In this document: piece after piece, positions 35,261 to 35,318 of the stretch
Layout of the letters: the number at the start of each line of letters is the position of its first letter
How positions within the stretch are numbered: position 1 is the stretch's first letter
Source of the DNA: Saccoglossus kowalevskii
Taxonomy: Eukaryota; Hemichordata; Enteropneusta; Harrimaniidae
Assembly: GCF_000003605.2 (NCBI RefSeq)
Contig: NW_003144483.1
Location: 1 to 35,318, forward strand
Direction of reading: 5' to 3'
Length of the DNA: 35,318 bases
The notes under the pieces: generated by a model
Told to the model about the DNA's origin: nothing
Database searches by the model: none
Seen by the model: only the letters and a program-made list of their open reading frames with translations
Made by a program: the position numbers and the translations under genes

Positions 35261-35318
35261 CCAATGACAGCTTCTATGGTACAATTGTATTCCAGTGACA
35301 GCTTCTATGGTACAATTG

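Larger units (their letters stand above)
1..35318 (+). repeat. Giant head-to-tail satellite array of 34/31-bp monomers
   Basis: The entire window reads as one tandem array. A monomer starts at CCAGTG, continues through CAGCTTCTAT and ends in GGTACAATTGTATT. Two lengths dominate: 34 bp (example 7,163-7,196) and 31 bp (example 8,304-8,334), differing by 3 bp after CCAGTGA. Recurrent variable sites are monomer positions 7-11 (GATACC, GATGCC, GACACC, GACATC, GTCACC) and position 21 (CTATGG versus CTATAG). All copies run in the same direction and both window ends cut a monomer. No stretch above 300 bp lies outside the repeat, so no gene is annotated. Which satellite family or species this is cannot be told from the sequence; a eukaryotic heterochromatic locus is inferred. 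Confidence 0.98.

Noticed and set aside
1-35318. CRISPR array, because of about 34-bp direct repeats
   Set aside because: There are no unique spacers; repeat abuts repeat with no non-repeat sequence between, and no cas-like gene is present.
1-35318. CENP-B box as evidence for a centromere
   Set aside because: I saw no match to the TTCG...CGGG pattern of that box; CpG is nearly absent from the consensus. Centromere function is neither supported nor excluded.
1-35318. Palindrome TACAATTGTA as a terminator or cruciform stem
   Set aside because: A 10-bp palindrome without a loop gives at most a very short hairpin, and no T-run follows it. Protein binding is the more plausible reading.
1-35318. 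Identification of species or named satellite family
   Set aside because: Nothing in the window is taxon-specific and I do not recognise the monomer. A search of satellite databases and genome assemblies with the 34-mer would settle it.

Overview
The whole window is one giant tandem-repeat (satellite) array. No protein gene, RNA gene, transposon or CRISPR array could be supported in it. Monomers are 34 bp (a clean example is 7,163-7,196) or 31 bp (a clean example is 8,304-8,334). The 31-mer is the 34-mer minus 3 bp just after the CCAGTGA start. Every copy I read runs head-to-tail in the same orientation. The first and last bases both fall inside a monomer, so the array continues past both ends. 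At about 33 bp per copy this is roughly 1,050-1,090 monomers. GC is about 38% in the reference monomer. A homogenised, kilobase-layered satellite of this size points to a eukaryotic nuclear genome (centromeric, pericentromeric, subtelomeric or other heterochromatin). The sequence does not reveal which organism.

The array is not uniform. Three diagnostic monomer types act as landmarks. Type A is a 93-bp cassette: two diverged 34-mers with the core TAGGGTAAAAACC, then a 25-bp short monomer. It occurs 19 times. Type B is a 34-mer carrying AACGACATAAGCTTC and TTTGGCAC; it occurs 11 times. Type C is a monomer carrying CTTCCATGGTGCATCTG; it occurs 6 times. A and B largely exclude each other along the array, as if two higher-order-repeat lineages were interleaved. 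B monomers sit at 473, 2,969, 6,823, 11,106-14,404, 21,877-22,962 and 35,057, in the long gaps between A cassettes. The one clear exception, B at 15,721, lies in a patch transplanted from about 14 kb.

Layout: 1-3.6 kb mixed A/B; 3.6-5.5 kb a block copied later at 18.0-21.2 kb; 5.5-8.6 kb B-type; 8,595-8,826 an island of very diverged monomers that still keeps exact 34/31-bp spacing; 8.8-9.7 kb A-type, copied at 25.0-25.9 kb; 9.7-14.8 kb B-type with 442-bp and 2,083-bp tandem duplications; 14.9-19.3 kb A-type, including an almost perfect 560-bp tandem duplication; 19.3-23.8 kb without A and with B; 23.8-34.5 kb A-rich with higher-order units of about 0.9-1.25 kb; 34.5-35.1 kb B-type; 35,125-35,260 a second diverged island. 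Several matching blocks fall on one rough diagonal with offsets of 14.4-17.1 kb, suggesting that the left and right halves descend from one large duplication.

Off-length monomers (not 34, 31 or 25 bp) are rare and clustered, most strikingly at about 24,310-24,540, where roughly a dozen single-base indels are packed into one stretch. That cluster is more likely an unpolished or mis-joined assembly patch than biology. The open reading frames present are by-products of a stop-poor repeat whose length is 1 mod 3, so a frame steps through all three repeat phases.
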